DNA of 64,000 nucleotides from Sporosarcina sp. JAI121 (GCF_013408665.1 NZ_JACCCL010000003.1:124001-188000), one strand, 5' to 3'; positions 45,273 through 53,141 are shown, counted from the first letter of the stretch. Translations and numbers: made by a program. The notes: generated from the sequence alone by a model not told the origin.

Positions 45273-45306
45273 TATTTTAACTAACAAGACAGGTTAGTGT
45301 GAGAAG
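45273..45306. repeat. Cassette-boundary palindrome P14
   Basis: TATTTTAACTAACAAGACAGGTTAGTGTGAGAAG; core ACTAAC/GTTAGT intact, outer arms poor. Confidence 0.7.
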
Positions 45307-45368
45307 GGAAATTTCTGAAACCTTTAATAAATTATTAACGACTAATAAGAAAAGTAGGTGAAAAATAT

Positions 45369-45731
45369 ATGAAGTTGAAGTTTTTATATTTAGCAATAAC
45401 TGCATTTTTGATAATGTTAGTTGTCGGTTGTTCGACTAATCAACATGTAGGGGATCTCGCTAATACAGATAGTTATGAAAAGGTTGGAAAAATTGCTTGG
45501 GAGTTTATCGCAGAAAAAGGTTGGAATGACACAGCTAAAGATGGCTGGCAAAGTGCGATAGTTAAGAAAGAAATTGCTGATAATCGCTATGAATTGTTGG
45601 ATAAAACTTATGAAGGAAAAGAGATATTATCCGTTTCATTTGAAGACAAAGAGAATGTTCTAGTCGGTACACCTATAATACTTGTTGACCCTGGTACCAA
45701 CGAAGTGGTTGGCTATATGGCTGGTGAATAA
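45369..45731 (+). CDS. Small lipoprotein
   Basis: 120 residues, ATG 45369. Signal peptide MKLKFLYLAITAFLIMLVVGC with lipobox LVVGC (Cys 21). The mature part of about 100 residues (YEKVGKIAWEFIAEKGWND, IVLVDPGTNEVVGYM) resembles small secreted stress/adhesion-type domains but no family is certain. Sole gene between P14 and P15. Confidence 0.7.
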   Translation: MKLKFLYLAITAFLIMLVVGCSTNQHVGDLANTDSYEKVGKIAWEFIAEKGWNDTAKDGWQSAIVKKEIADNRYELLDKTYEGKEILSVSFEDKENVLVGTPIILVDPGTNEVVGYMAGE

Positions 45732-45745
45732 ATACAGTATTACTA

Positions 45746-45834
45746 AGCAAACGGGTACTTTACTTGAAGATTGTTGAGCTGCTTAGATGGCTCTTTTTCT
45801 TGTTCAATTAAAGGGCAGGTTAGTTGAACAAGAA
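45746..45834. repeat. Cassette-boundary element P15 (complete layout)
   Basis: AAGCAAACGGGTACTTTACTTGAAG (type A), terminator 45776-45798, then CTTGTTCAATTAA, loop AGGGCAGG, TTAGTTGAACAAG (45799-45832), extendable to TTCTTG/CAAGAA. N is G and pairs with C here. Confidence 0.9.
45776..45798 (+). terminator. Cassette terminator inside P15
   Basis: GAGCTGCTTAGATGGCTC hairpin followed by TTTTTC; recurring GAGC-GCTC type. Confidence 0.75.
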
Positions 45835-45961
45835 ATATATGGATTATTATAGTAAAGTATTTAAGAGTTTAAGAGACAATAGATGAAAACCAAATGATTG
45901 TAACGAATATGTTCAATCGATAAAGGTAACAGAACGTTATATTTTGAAGGGAGATAGAAGT

Positions 45962-46417
45962 ATGAGGATATTATTTTATATTAGCATTTTTATTTCTGGA
46001 CTAATTACTGCCTTTACGTTTTTCTTTGCACATAAATTAACTGTTCCATTTGACCCAGCAAAAGATTTATTAGGTGGTGGTAATGGTAATCCAGCTCTGT
46101 TTTTTGTTCTTGCTCCAGGTCTAGTTAGTTTCTATTTCTATTTTTCTTTGATTTTTGTATTCGAGAAACTTCATAAAAGTTTTTCTTTAACAAAGCAGAA
46201 ATGGTTCAAGTATAGTTACTTACTCGTTTTCCTTTTTATTGGGGTGACTACGTTTTATAGAGCAATAATATACCGAAATTATATTAATACAAATCACCCA
46301 TATATGGAGGTAGGGCTGCTTAGTCAATTTTCAAACCATATCTTCTTTAATATATGGACATTTATAGCATTGTTATCCTTTATAGGTTTTATATCATTTT
46401 GGACTAAGAAAAATTGA
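45962..46417 (+). CDS. Polytopic membrane protein
   Basis: 151 residues from ATG 45962 (GAAGGGAG upstream). Four hydrophobic segments: ILFYISIFISGLITAFTFFFA, ALFFVLAPGLVSFYFYFSLIF, SYLLVFLFIGVTTFYRAII, HIFFNIWTFIALLSFIGFISFW. Family not recognised. Main gene between P15 and P16. Confidence 0.65.
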   Translation: MRILFYISIFISGLITAFTFFFAHKLTVPFDPAKDLLGGGNGNPALFFVLAPGLVSFYFYFSLIFVFEKLHKSFSLTKQKWFKYSYLLVFLFIGVTTFYRAIIYRNYINTNHPYMEVGLLSQFSNHIFFNIWTFIALLSFIGFISFWTKKN

Positions 46418-46433
46418 TTAAGGAGGTCGATGA

Positions 46434-46514
46434 ATGAAAATAAGTGTAATCGAAAAAATCTCGAATAGTTTTGTTAAACCGGGTAACTGTTATTCAACTA
46501 ACGGGGCAGGTTAA
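46434..46514 (+). CDS. 26-codon ORF running into palindrome P16 (possible truncated gene)
   Basis: GGAGG at 46421-46425 is well placed for ATG 46434. The peptide MKISVIEKISNSFVKPGNC continues into the repeat (YSTNGAG) and stops there. A good ribosome site with a gene body cut by the element suggests a gene truncated when the boundary element was joined. Confidence 0.35.
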   Translation: MKISVIEKISNSFVKPGNCYSTNGAG

Positions 46515-46524
46515 TTGAACAAGA
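46489..46524. repeat. Cassette-boundary palindrome P16 (hybrid arms)
   Basis: GTTATTCAACTAAC, loop GGGGCAG, GTTAATTGAACAAG. Left arm is of the CTTATTC type, right arm of the GAACAAG type, leaving one unpaired position. Confidence 0.85.
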
Positions 46525-46570
46525 AATTTGACTAAAATAAGGTGAAAACTTAAAGGGGTTATGGAAGCTG

Positions 46571-46987
46571 ATGAGTATAGTTAATTATCTTGGTTGTAAT
46601 TTTGATTTGCCTTACAGCGATGAAAGCAGTAATGAAAAAGTTTTAATTGATAACTTTTCGGATTACGAATTAGTCAAGAAACACTTCACAACTAAGAGGA
46701 TATATGAGGTTTATACTGATCGATATGTAGGTATGTCATTTGATGCTGACAACAAAGACCTTTACTTAAGACAAAGTTACAAAGAAGCAAAGGAGAGTTT
46801 TCTTACATTATGTGATCTTTTAAATGGATACCTTGAAGAAGGAGATTATTGCGAGTTATATACTTGTTGGGTTGGACAAGAGGAAGAAGAAAGAAATTAT
46901 GATTTTGACCAAACTATCAACCTTAATAACATTGACATCAACAACATCTCAATATTCGAGAAAACACTATTGGTAATAAGAAGATAA
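46571..46987 (+). CDS. Hypothetical soluble acidic protein
   Basis: 138 residues, ATG 46571. Acidic and hydrophilic (YLEEGDYCELYTCWVGQEEEERNYDFD), no membrane segment, no signal peptide. Resembles the small acidic hypothetical/immunity-type proteins common in Bacillus variable regions, but no family is certain. Sole gene between P16 and P17. Confidence 0.6.
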   Translation: MSIVNYLGCNFDLPYSDESSNEKVLIDNFSDYELVKKHFTTKRIYEVYTDRYVGMSFDADNKDLYLRQSYKEAKESFLTLCDLLNGYLEEGDYCELYTCWVGQEEEERNYDFDQTINLNNIDINNISIFEKTLLVIRR

Positions 46988-47018
46988 TATTCGACTAACG
47001 GGGCAAGTTAGTGGAAGA
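46987..47018. repeat. Cassette-boundary palindrome P17
   Basis: TATTCGACTAACGGGGCAAGTTAGTGGAAGAG; core intact, outer arms partly paired. Confidence 0.75.
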
Positions 47019-47085
47019 GTGTTTTACAAAAAACTTCATTGCATCATGGATTTATTGTTATGTCACACAGGGAGGAGGAAAAGAT

Positions 47086-47502
47086 ATGAAGAAGAAAAAT
47101 ATATGGTTTGCTATAGGCTTAATCATACTCATTATCGTGGCGATTCCTTTTGGTTTCTTTTATCTGCTAAACAACGGAAACCCTTATACAAACTATATAG
47201 CAGATAAAAAGGTTCCAGTATATTTAGAGGAAAAGGGATACACGGAAAACGATGTAGAAGAATCGCATTATGTAGAGCCGAAACACATCATAAATAATGA
47301 CTTTTATCAAGGTCATTATATGGTTATCTTTCAGGACGAATCAAATGTGACGTATTACTATGGTATAAGAAAAAAGGGAAAACAGGTTAAGCAATTTTGT
47401 GAAAAAGAAGTATTATCATCTGATGGTGTTACAGACATAGTTGAAATTGAAACAAAATATAGTGAAAAAAATTGTGTTAATTCTCTCGATAATCGAAATT
47501 AA
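47086..47502 (+). CDS. DUF3139-family membrane-anchored protein
   Basis: 138 residues from ATG 47086, preceded by GGGAGGAGG. One membrane segment (IWFAIGLIILIIVAIPFGFFYLL) then NPYTNYIADKKVPVYLEEKGY, SHYVEPKHIINNDFYQGHYMVIFQDE and KKGKQVKQFCEKE, the standard DUF3139 pattern. Outward-facing domain; function unknown. Upstream alternative starts overlap P17. Sole gene between P17 and P18. Confidence 0.8.
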   Translation: MKKKNIWFAIGLIILIIVAIPFGFFYLLNNGNPYTNYIADKKVPVYLEEKGYTENDVEESHYVEPKHIINNDFYQGHYMVIFQDESNVTYYYGIRKKGKQVKQFCEKEVLSSDGVTDIVEIETKYSEKNCVNSLDNRN

Positions 47503-47547
47503 GTCTTAAAGCGAATTCGTTAGATCCTTCGTGGTTCCTTATTTAAG

Positions 47548-47616
47548 AATAGGGCGCAATTGTTTAATAAGCGTCTCTGTTCTTATTAAACTAACGGCCA
47601 GGTTAGTGTAATAAGG
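47548..47616. repeat. Cassette-boundary element P18 (type C motif plus palindrome)
   Basis: AGGGCGCAATTGTTTAATAAGCGTC (also at 35952 and 55747) then CTTATTAAACTAAC, loop GGCCAG, GTTAGTGTAATAAG (47582-47615). The A at arm position 7 is matched by T in the other arm. Confidence 0.85.
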
Positions 47617-48060
47617 TTTTGGGGAATGAAAATATGCGATGAATTTACTGAAATTATAATTCCGGAACTTTAATTTTATTAATAATTACTGCATTAAAGC
47701 CAGTAACTGACTTCCAATATTCGCAGTAATCAGTAGGCGGTTTTTCGGGTGAATCTGTTGGTCATTTCAATGAAAATAGAATTGTAGTAGTAGGCAGGAC
47801 AAACGTATATAAGAACTAGGAAGAAGGTGTTTTTATGACGAATCCAGTTTTTTTATTTTCATATGACGTGGAACGGCCTAGCGATGAATGACGTATTTGA
47901 AAAGCTTTATATATTGCTTGCGAATGATCGTAAATAAAGTATGATAGTATAATGCTATTGTTGAAAAGAGAATTCTTAATTTCATAGGCAAAAGAATATT
48001 TTATATGAGATTCGGATAATCTATGTGATTATCCAACTTTTCAATTAAAAAAGATGAGGA
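47617..48060. pseudogene. Non-coding stretch with gene debris
   Basis: Two fragments look like broken coding sequence. 47748-47819 reads GESVGHFNENRIVVVGRTNVYKN and stops. 47835 onward has AGAAGGTG then MTNPVFLFSYDVERPSDE and a stop, after which another frame reads EKALYILL-like residues. No intact gene. Families not identified. Confidence 0.35.
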
Positions 48061-48073
48061 AGTACCGGTCTGT

Positions 48074-49381
48074 ATGAAAAATCGCAAAATAAAACTAATC
48101 CTAGTATTATCTACTGCCTTGTTATTGTTGTTTACAAGTTTAAATGTCTTTACCTCTTACGTGAAGATGAAAAAGACGGTTGAAGATTCAATCGCCAATC
48201 AAAGTCTTGTAGCAGCAGAATCCATTGCGTCTGCAATAGATAAAGAAACGTATCGGAAATTTTTGGAATATCCCGCGAAAAACGAACATTATTGGGAATT
48301 AACAAACTACTTAATTGATGCAAAAGAAAAACTGGGTGCACTATTTGTGTATACTTTGAAAATTGATAATCCAAAAGTATCGAACATAATGATTGGCGGA
48401 TTACCCAAGGAATTAGACGAGAGCTATAGCATTGGAGTGGTTTGTACAGTACCCGAAGAGCAGGTCAAAAGAGCCTTTGAAGGAAATACATATGTTACAA
48501 ATGTAATTGAGGATACCGATTTTGGCTCTTATCTTTCTGTTGGAGTACCGATTAAGGATGAAGCAGGAAAGATCATGGGATACTTAGGTATCGATATTAG
48601 TGTTGATACACTTAATGATATTAAAGGGACAGTACTGAAAAATAATATCTTTCTCTTCGTCTTTAATGGTGTCTTTATTTTGGTCGTAATCGGATCTTTC
48701 TTATTATTGCAAAGATGGTACCAAAAAGAAGTGGCAAAGGAAGTCGGGTATACAGAAGATACATACCAAGCTGAACTTAAAACGTTAATCACTTCCATAA
48801 CTTCTTTAAGACATGATTTCACCAATCATATTCAGGTTTTACATGGATTACTTCAACTAGGGGAATCTAAGCAGGCTCAGCAATACGTATCATCTTTGTC
48901 TAAAGAAGTTCTGGCGATAGAATCTCTAAAGTTAAATATAGATCATCCTGGTCTTTCAATCCTATTGCAAACGAAGAAACTGGCTGCACAAAACAATCAT
49001 ATTGATATGAATTTTACGGTTTCTCATGATGCATTCGATAAAATAAAAACAACAGATTTAATCATAATACTGTCGAATTTAATTGATAATGCAATTGAGG
49101 CAACAATTGCATTACCTGAAGCTGAACGTGAAATAACAATTAGCTGTGAAACGTATGTTACGCATTATGTATTTAAAATTACGAATACTGGGCCTAAAAT
49201 TATTGAGAATGAACATATTTTTAAACAAGGATATTCAACAAAAAAAGCAGAACAAGGAAAGATAAGAGGGCAAGGTTTATTTATTGTGAAGGAAGTTGTG
49301 AATAGATATAATGGGAAATTATCAATTGACTCAATAAATGAATTAGAGACTATAGCCATTGTGGAAATCCCTCTAAAGTAA
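48074..49381 (+). CDS. Sensor histidine kinase (Spo0B/GHKL type), no partner regulator nearby
   Basis: 435 residues. Two membrane segments (residues about 8-28 and 193-213) flank an extracellular sensor domain of about 165 residues (Cache/PAS-like). Phosphoacceptor His in LRHDFTNHIQVLHGLL (about residue 255, Spo0B-type alpha helix). ATPase motifs: NLIDNAIEA (N box, about 338) and GQGLFIVKEVVNRYNG (G box, about 400). Such kinases usually pair with a LytTR or CitB-like response regulator; none is encoded adjacent. Located between P18 and P19. Confidence 0.85.
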   Translation: MKNRKIKLILVLSTALLLLFTSLNVFTSYVKMKKTVEDSIANQSLVAAESIASAIDKETYRKFLEYPAKNEHYWELTNYLIDAKEKLGALFVYTLKIDNPKVSNIMIGGLPKELDESYSIGVVCTVPEEQVKRAFEGNTYVTNVIEDTDFGSYLSVGVPIKDEAGKIMGYLGIDISVDTLNDIKGTVLKNNIFLFVFNGVFILVVIGSFLLLQRWYQKEVAKEVGYTEDTYQAELKTLITSITSLRHDFTNHIQVLHGLLQLGESKQAQQYVSSLSKEVLAIESLKLNIDHPGLSILLQTKKLAAQNNHIDMNFTVSHDAFDKIKTTDLIIILSNLIDNAIEATIALPEAEREITISCETYVTHYVFKITNTGPKIIENEHIFKQGYSTKKAEQGKIRGQGLFIVKEVVNRYNGKLSIDSINELETIAIVEIPLK

Positions 49382-49397
49382 ATTTGAATGAAAGTGT

Positions 49398-49432
49398 AAA
49401 CTCCCTATTACTAGTTGTGGGGAGTTTTTTCA
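49398..49432 (+). terminator. Terminator of the kinase gene
   Basis: AACTCCC and GGGGAGTT pair around a 13-nt loop, followed by TTTTTTC. Confidence 0.75.
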
Positions 49433-49708
49433 TTTGTCTAACTGTTTATGCTGCTAATTTCCTTATTTTGTGTTTTTTTAAATCGAATTATTATTCAACT
49501 GTATTCCGTATTCATATCTAGTAGACACAACACCAACTTTTCCCAGAAGTCCTCATTGTTCCATTTAGCGCTTCTTACTTCCCGTAACCTTAAGGGAGTA
49601 AGCCCCAAGTTAAAGGTCCAGGGCTTGAACAGCTGCATCCCTTGAAGCGTTATGTCAACCTCGTGTGCATGGCGTATACAGATTGATCTCATTTAGCAAA
49701 TCCAATTT
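49433..49708. other. Stretch without supported gene between kinase and P19
   Basis: It reads as less AT-rich than its surroundings (49500-49690). Minus-strand codons 49692-49495 are open (RHAHEVDITLQGMQLFKPW ...), but there is no ribosome site or recognisable family. Possibly a remnant of an inserted sequence. Confidence 0.3.
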
Positions 49709-49743
49709 CTTCTTCGACTAACGGGGCAGGTTAGTTGAAGAAG
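49709..49743. repeat. Cassette-boundary palindrome P19
   Basis: CTTCTTCGACTAAC, loop GGGGCAG, GTTAGTTGAAGAAG; 13 of 14 positions pair. N is C paired with G. Confidence 0.92.
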
Positions 49744-49794
49744 GATGGATATCTCTATTCTAATTGGGAAGATTAGATAAGAGGTGAATTTATC

Positions 49795-50229
49795 TTGAAA
49801 AAACTATATGTACTGATTTTAATCATATCTTTATTTACTTTGGTGTCATTTGAAGCTAATGCACAGCCTAAAAAATGTCCTGTATTAAGTGAATTAGAGA
49901 AAACATCGCTTAAGGATAAAAAAGAGGTAATAGAAGCGTTAAATACTTTAATACCAAAAACGTATGGGACTGGATTAGATGATTTTCCTGACATGTATAA
50001 TGAGTGGAATGTAGTAACTGCCAAACCTTTTCTCAAAACAGTTGGTAATAAAGAAGAAGAAGACTATTTTGGAATGGCAAAAAACTTTTGTGGCAAAGAA
50101 ATTGCTGAAAAGTCATGGCTTGTACGTTTAGATTTCCCCAAAGCACCTGGAGCTAACTTAGCCCAAGGTCAAATATTTTTAGCTAAAAGTAAGGAAAAAG
50201 GATGGTTTGTTTGGTTTCAATACCATTGA
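49795..50229 (+). CDS. Secreted hypothetical protein
   Basis: 144 residues from TTG 49795 with GAGGTG 8 nt upstream. Signal peptide MKKLYVLILIISLFTLVSFEANA with a probable cut after ANA. Mature part has two Cys (KKCPVL and KNFCGK) that could form a disulfide, and ends GWFVWFQYH. Family unknown. Stop TGA lies at the edge of P20. Confidence 0.65.
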   Translation: MKKLYVLILIISLFTLVSFEANAQPKKCPVLSELEKTSLKDKKEVIEALNTLIPKTYGTGLDDFPDMYNEWNVVTAKPFLKTVGNKEEEDYFGMAKNFCGKEIAEKSWLVRLDFPKAPGANLAQGQIFLAKSKEKGWFVWFQYH

Positions 50230-50252
50230 ACTAAGGGGCAGTTTAGTGAAAA
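50225..50252. repeat. Cassette-boundary palindrome P20
   Basis: ATTGAACTAAGGGGCAGTTTAGTGAAA; short arms ACTAA/TTTAGT. Overlaps the stop of the preceding gene. Confidence 0.7.
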
Positions 50253-50305
50253 AGTATCTTTCATCTTTTGAGTATTAGTTGTAATATGAATATGAACTGG
50301 AAAAT

Positions 50306-50402
50306 TGTAGCTAGGGTTCCGCTATCTAGGTAGGTCGGTGACCGAGGGCTACATCTTTTACGATATGTAAAAGGCACCTATTGACATAAAAGGTCCGAGG
50401 GG
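50306..50402 (+). promoter_or_regulatory. ykkC-family riboswitch, probably the NUDIX-associated NDP-sensing subtype
   Basis: GUAGC-UAGGGUUCCG (50307 on) with closing GCUAC (50347-50352), P2 CUAUC-UA-GGUAG, P3 CUUUUAC-GAUAU-GUAAAAG, then ACAUAAAAGGUCCGAGG as the 3' binding strand. CUAGGGUUCCG is the hallmark of the ykkC superfamily. Subtype 2c is known to sense nucleoside diphosphates and to precede NUDIX hydrolase genes, as here. The 3' strand is shared with the terminator stem, so ligand binding should prevent termination (ON switch). Confidence 0.72.
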
Positions 50403-50458
50403 AAAGGTTCAGCGTATTTGTTATGCGTTGAAATCTTTCTCTTCGGTCCTTTTTTTTT
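50389..50458 (+). terminator. Riboswitch expression platform terminator
   Basis: AGGTCCGAGGGGAAAGGTTC... pairs with ...AATCTTTCTCTTCGGTCCT over about 24 bp with one mismatch and one bulge, followed by nine Ts. Confidence 0.9.
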
Positions 50459-50478
50459 ATTTTAAGGAGGGTTATTGT

Positions 50479-50919
50479 ATGAAAAGAATTGATGCTTTAA
50501 AAGCTGGGATTGCAGTTATTATTTTGAATGAGGAAAAACAAGTTTTGTTACAGAAAAGGTCAGATGTAGGACTATGGGGTATTCCTTCAGGACATATAGA
50601 AATAGGGGAAACAGTTTCTGAAGCAGCTATCAGAGAAGTAAAAGAAGAAACTAATTTAGATATAAGAATTAAAAAGCTTATTGGTGTGTACTCTGACCCT
50701 AATTCACAGGTGTTTGCTTATCCAAATGGTAATGTAGTACATTTTATAACAACCTGTTTTCTTGCTGAAATTACTGGTGGAGAACTACGATGTAATTCCT
50801 CTGAGTCACTAGAAATTAAGTTTTTTGAACAACAGAACCTACCACAAGACCTATTGAAAATGCACCCTTTATGGTTAAACGATGCACTTGCTAATAAAGA
50901 ATTGGCTTTTATTCGTTAG
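50479..50919 (+). CDS. NUDIX hydrolase
   Basis: 146 residues from ATG 50479, with AAGGAGGG at 50464-50471; the longer frame from 50428 would lie in the terminator. NUDIX box GHIEIGETVSEAAIREVKEETNL (GX5EX7REVXEEXN) at about residues 37-59 binds the metal and cleaves a pyrophosphate bond in a nucleoside diphosphate derivative. The riboswitch suggests that nucleoside diphosphate level controls it. Sole gene between P20 and P21, so this unit carries its own regulatory RNA. Confidence 0.88.
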   Translation: MKRIDALKAGIAVIILNEEKQVLLQKRSDVGLWGIPSGHIEIGETVSEAAIREVKEETNLDIRIKKLIGVYSDPNSQVFAYPNGNVVHFITTCFLAEITGGELRCNSSESLEIKFFEQQNLPQDLLKMHPLWLNDALANKELAFIR

Positions 50920-50926
50920 TGAAATT

Positions 50927-50949
50927 CTTATTGAAGTAACGGGCAGCCA
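50927..50949. repeat. Cassette-boundary element P21 (half-site)
   Basis: CTTATTGAAGTAACGGGCAG; left arm only, right arm degraded. Confidence 0.55.
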
Positions 50950-51020
50950 TCCATGAAGCATCTTCACTAACTAAGATGAAAATAATCTATTTACATGGGA
51001 GTTAACTGATTAAGCTACCT

Positions 51021-51056
51021 AAAAAAGTCGGTTCCTTACAGGAAATCGACTTTTTT
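51021..51056 (+). terminator. Terminator after the NUDIX unit
   Basis: AAAAAAGTCGGTTCC pairs with GGAAATCGACTTTTTT; near-copy of 40762-40801. Confidence 0.9.
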
Positions 51057-51199
51057 CAGGTAATTCGCTTAGTGTACAAAATTTCCGAAATGTTGGCGGT
51101 ACCCCTCGTTTAAATAAAAAAGGACAACTTAGATTGTGGGAGTGGAAAGAAATTATTTAGTGAACACTTTGATCATAATGTGTATTAAATGAGAAGGAG

Positions 51200-51293
51200 C
51201 TTATTCAACTATTGGGTGCTTTACTTAGAGATTGTAGAGCTGCTCAGACGGCTCTTTTCTTGTTCAACGAAAGGCGCAGGTTAGTTGGACAAA
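51200..51293. repeat. Cassette-boundary element P22 (complete layout)
   Basis: CTTATTCAACTATTGGGTGCTTTACTT (type A), terminator GAGC (51237-51240)/GCTC (51251-51254) with TTTTC, then CTTGTTCAACGAA, loop AGGCGCAGG, TTAGTTGGACAAA (51259-51293). Confidence 0.85.
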
Positions 51294-51339
51294 ACGTATG
51301 AACAATTATGGTACTATGGGATTGAAAAGGGGCGTGCCT

Positions 51340-51690
51340 GTGATCTATCTAACCACTTTTTATATATTTGTGTTAGCGGTGTTTGTCAGTGCTATTGGTG
51401 GCTTTATGTTTTATAAAGTAAGCTGTAAAAAACTCTCAAGAACGCTTAGTTATATATTGGGAGGCATAGCATCTTTACTTCTAAGCTATCCGATGACAAA
51501 ATTGCTGCTGTTAGGTGGGGTTTGGTTCTTTCACTTGCCTATCGCAGTGCTGTCGATAGTGGTATATGTCGCGTTCCTTTTGAATTCGAATGGTAGTTCG
51601 AAATTGATAAGTTGGGTAGGAATAGTTGTGTTGGCTTTGACTATTTCAGGACACGTTTATCTAATCATACTCTCTATCTTTTTAAAATAA
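51340..51690 (+). CDS. Polytopic membrane protein
   Basis: 116 residues from GTG 51340 with AAAAGGGG 8 nt upstream; ATG 51298 is in frame but lies against P22 and has no site. Four hydrophobic segments (FYIFVLAVFVSAIGGFMFY, YILGGIASLLLSYPMTKLLLL, FFHLPIAVLSIVVYVAFLL, WVGIVVLALTISGHVYLIILSIFL). Family not recognised. Sole gene between P22 and P23. Confidence 0.6.
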   Translation: MIYLTTFYIFVLAVFVSAIGGFMFYKVSCKKLSRTLSYILGGIASLLLSYPMTKLLLLGGVWFFHLPIAVLSIVVYVAFLLNSNGSSKLISWVGIVVLALTISGHVYLIILSIFLK

Positions 51691-51771
51691 ACGGGTACTT
51701 TACTTGAAATTCGTTGAGCTGTTATGACGGCTCATTTTCTTGTTCAATTAAAGGGGCAGTTTACTGCACTA
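51690..51771. repeat. Cassette-boundary element P23
   Basis: AAACGGGTACTTTACTTGAAA (type A), terminator GAGCTGTTATGACGGCTC with ATTTTC, then CTTGTTCAATTAA, loop, TTTACTGCAC (right arm degenerate). Confidence 0.75.
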
Positions 51772-51801
51772 ATATCTATTACTGATTTTTCGGGGTGTGA
51801 A

Positions 51802-52227
51802 ATGATGAAAAGGTTCATAACAGCAGCACTATCTGCTGTTTTATTTGCAACAATATTTTCTTGGTTTTTCTTTGTACCCAGCTCTCAACGGGAACCTAAT
51901 GTTTATTATTCTAGTTTTTCAGAAACGTTTACCTTAGTCATTATTTATGCCGGACCTGTTTTTTTTCTGGTAGGATTACCTCTTTCGATCTTCATTGATA
52001 AGTTAGATGCGAAGTTTAACAAAGATTTAAAATGGACACGTTACTTTTTCGGGTTAGGTTTATATTCGTTAGCTGGTATACTTTTTGGTGTTGTTTTTCT
52101 AAGTCTACTTAACCCAAATATCTATCTAGAAGATGTTTTTTCATTTTCACTATGCTGTTTCATAGCGTCTACTATTTACTATCACTTGTTATTGTCTGTT
52201 TCAAAAATAAATTTACTATTTAACTAA
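51802..52227 (+). CDS. Polytopic membrane protein
   Basis: 141 residues from ATG 51802 (GGGGTG upstream; ATG 51805 equally possible). Four hydrophobic segments (FITAALSAVLFATIFSWFFF, FTLVIIYAGPVFFLVGLPLSIFI, YFFGLGLYSLAGILFGVVFLSLL, FSFSLCCFIASTIYYHLLLSV). Last codons AAC TAA are part of P24. Family not recognised. Confidence 0.62.
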   Translation: MMKRFITAALSAVLFATIFSWFFFVPSSQREPNVYYSSFSETFTLVIIYAGPVFFLVGLPLSIFIDKLDAKFNKDLKWTRYFFGLGLYSLAGILFGVVFLSLLNPNIYLEDVFSFSLCCFIASTIYYHLLLSVSKINLLFN

Positions 52228-52279
52228 CGGCTGCTTAGACGCTCTTTTCTTGTTTAACTCAAGGTGCAGGTTCTTCAAT
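52219..52279. repeat. Cassette-boundary element P24 (condensed)
   Basis: TTTAACTAACGGCTGCTTAGACGCTCTTTTCTTGTTTAACTCAAGGTGCAGG. The type A half, terminator and B half are compressed; contains the stop codon of the preceding gene. Confidence 0.7.
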
Positions 52280-52344
52280 ACAGCATTTGCATTATGCTAC
52301 AATACAAGCGTTATAAAATAGCTTTTGAAAGAAAGGGAACATAG

Positions 52345-53043
52345 ATGAAAAAGAAATTACTATTTTTTGGAATTGGATTTTTAGTAATGGCTCTTTTATT
52401 TGCAGGAACGTTTAAAGTTACGAAGTTAAGAACCTTTCAATTATTTGGAGGCTTAACATACCAAGTTGAAACGGAAAACAAGGTCATTGCTTTAACATTT
52501 GATGACGGTCCGACAAAGAACGTGGATCAGATTCTGCCTTTATTAGATAAATACGAGGCAAAAGCTACTTTTTTCCTTATCGGAAATGATATTGAAAAAC
52601 ACCCCGAAGAAGCAAAGAAATTGGTAGAAGCAGGGCATCAAATTGGAAATCACACCTATTCACACAAAAGAATGGTTTTAAAATCTCCCTATTTTATTAA
52701 AGAAGAAATAGAAAAAACCGATGAGTTGATTAGAAAGTCTGGATATAAGAGCGAAATTGACTTTCGACCTCCCTATGGGAAAAAATTTGTGGGATTACCT
52801 TATTATTTAAATAAGCACAACAGAGAAACTATTATGTGGTCTTTAGAACCGGATACATATTACACAAGTGCCGATGAAAAAGTAAATTATGTAGTGGAAA
52901 ACATTAAACCAGGTTCGATAATCTTGCTACATCCAATGTACGATCAAACAGGTGGGGAAATCCAAGCGATTGAAGATATTTTACGAGAACTTACGAACGA
53001 AGGGTATAAATTTGTAACGGTGGATGAACTTCAAGAATTATGA
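52345..53043 (+). CDS. Polysaccharide deacetylase (NodB domain), membrane anchored
   Basis: 232 residues, ATG 52345 with AAAGGGAAC upstream. N-terminal anchor LLFFGIGFLVMALLFAGTF. NodB motifs in order: IALTFDDGPT (motif 1, metal Asp-Asp), GHQIGNHTYSH (motif 2, HxxxH-like), DFRPPYG (motif 3), IILLHPMYDQTG (motif 5). Should remove acetyl groups from peptidoglycan or another N-acetylated glycan outside the cell. Sole gene between P24 and P25. Confidence 0.9.
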   Translation: MKKKLLFFGIGFLVMALLFAGTFKVTKLRTFQLFGGLTYQVETENKVIALTFDDGPTKNVDQILPLLDKYEAKATFFLIGNDIEKHPEEAKKLVEAGHQIGNHTYSHKRMVLKSPYFIKEEIEKTDELIRKSGYKSEIDFRPPYGKKFVGLPYYLNKHNRETIMWSLEPDTYYTSADEKVNYVVENIKPGSIILLHPMYDQTGGEIQAIEDILRELTNEGYKFVTVDELQEL

Positions 53044-53141
53044 TGTAAGCAATAAAAATAATCTATTTTTAGCATTTTCGTTTGGAGAGATACAGTTGGT
53101 AAAACAAGGGTGATTGTTCGATAAGTAAGAATCGCTTTTTC

